From positions 1-11,268 of the forward strand of contig JAZRBM010000019.1 in NCBI GenBank assembly GCA_045635085.1: DNA of 11,268 nucleotides, read 5' to 3'. The translations under genes were made by a program, and so were the position numbers. The DNA comes from Congzhengia sp045635085 (GTDB lineage Bacteria; Bacillota; Clostridia; UBA1381; UBA9506). Below the pieces are notes generated by a model. That model saw only the letters and a list, made by a program, of their open reading frames with translations. It made no database searches and had not been told where the DNA came from. Shown piece by piece: positions 11,221 to 11,268 of this stretch (position 1 is the stretch's first letter; each line of letters begins with the position of its first letter).

Positions 11221-11268
11221 GTGGCCGTTTCGTTAGGGGTAAAATCGGCGAGAATATAGGCATATCCC
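11221..11268. repeat. Right inverted terminal repeat (probable protein-primed origin)
   Basis: This is the inverted copy of the left end, reading GGGATATGCCTA on the minus strand. Identity is perfect for the outer 12 bases, then patchy, which suggests that only the outermost part and a few inner blocks are functionally constrained. That the repeat runs exactly to the last base of the window indicates both natural ends are present. Confidence 0.9.

Noticed and set aside
11166..11263. Short frame starting with the ATG inside the right terminal repeat
   Set aside because: It is about 32 codons, has no ribosome binding site and lies across the terminal repeat and the parS-like site.
1..11268. 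CRISPR array, tRNA gene, insertion sequence, integrase or lysogeny module
   Set aside because: No regularly spaced repeats, cloverleaf, transposase, recombinase or helix-turn-helix repressor could be recognised.

Overview
The window looks like one complete, linear, phi29-type small tailed phage (podovirus) genome of 11,268 bp. Both ends carry an imperfect inverted terminal repeat: the first 12 bases at position 1 are repeated as the reverse complement at 11,268, with about 35 of 48 positions matching overall. All genes lie on the minus strand, so transcription runs from the right end (high coordinates) to the left. The gene set is a protein-primed family B DNA polymerase, a probable terminal protein just upstream of it, a phi29 gp16-like packaging ATPase, a gp10-like portal, a probable lower-collar protein, a HK97-type major capsid protein and gp9-like tail proteins. 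Consensus-like TTGACA-N17-TATATT promoters, intrinsic terminators, strong Shine-Dalgarno sequences and low G+C suggest a Bacillota (Firmicutes) host. The standard genetic code fits: tryptophans are TGG, stops are 11 TAA and 2 TAG, and no gene ends in TGA.

Layout in the direction of transcription. The right end (11268-11011) holds the terminal repeat, a parS-like palindrome, other palindromes and a strong promoter. Next come an unknown 78-aa protein and a 138-aa SSB-like protein with its own promoter, then a strong terminator. Beyond it are the terminal protein, DNA polymerase and packaging ATPase. A promoter/hairpin cassette precedes the portal and collar genes. A second, nearly identical cassette precedes two tiny membrane proteins (51 and 38 aa, candidate lysis proteins), a 94-aa unknown protein and the capsid gene. 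A strong terminator follows the capsid gene, then come the two tail genes (142 and 652 aa). The left end (1-158) is non-coding and carries a second parS-like site, two palindromes and the other terminal repeat.

Functional reading: the terminal protein and polymerase replicate the genome from both GGG-starting ends. The 138-aa protein probably coats displaced single strands. The ATPase, portal, capsid, collar and tail proteins build the virion. No endolysin, transcription regulator, integrase or recognisable packaging RNA was found.

Most interesting points: (1) a perfect GTTTCACGTGAAAC palindrome, the core of the chromosomal ParB/Spo0J site parS, near each end; (2) a duplicated promoter-hairpin-SD cassette whose 19-bp palindrome recurs at the right-end promoter region, suggesting a common operator; (3) complete absence, by eye, of GATC and CCGG; (4) a 38-aa protein made only of a dockerin/EF-hand-like calcium loop and one membrane segment; (5) near-universal use of GGGGGT rather than GGAGGT as the ribosome binding site; (6) no wall-degrading enzyme in an apparently complete genome.
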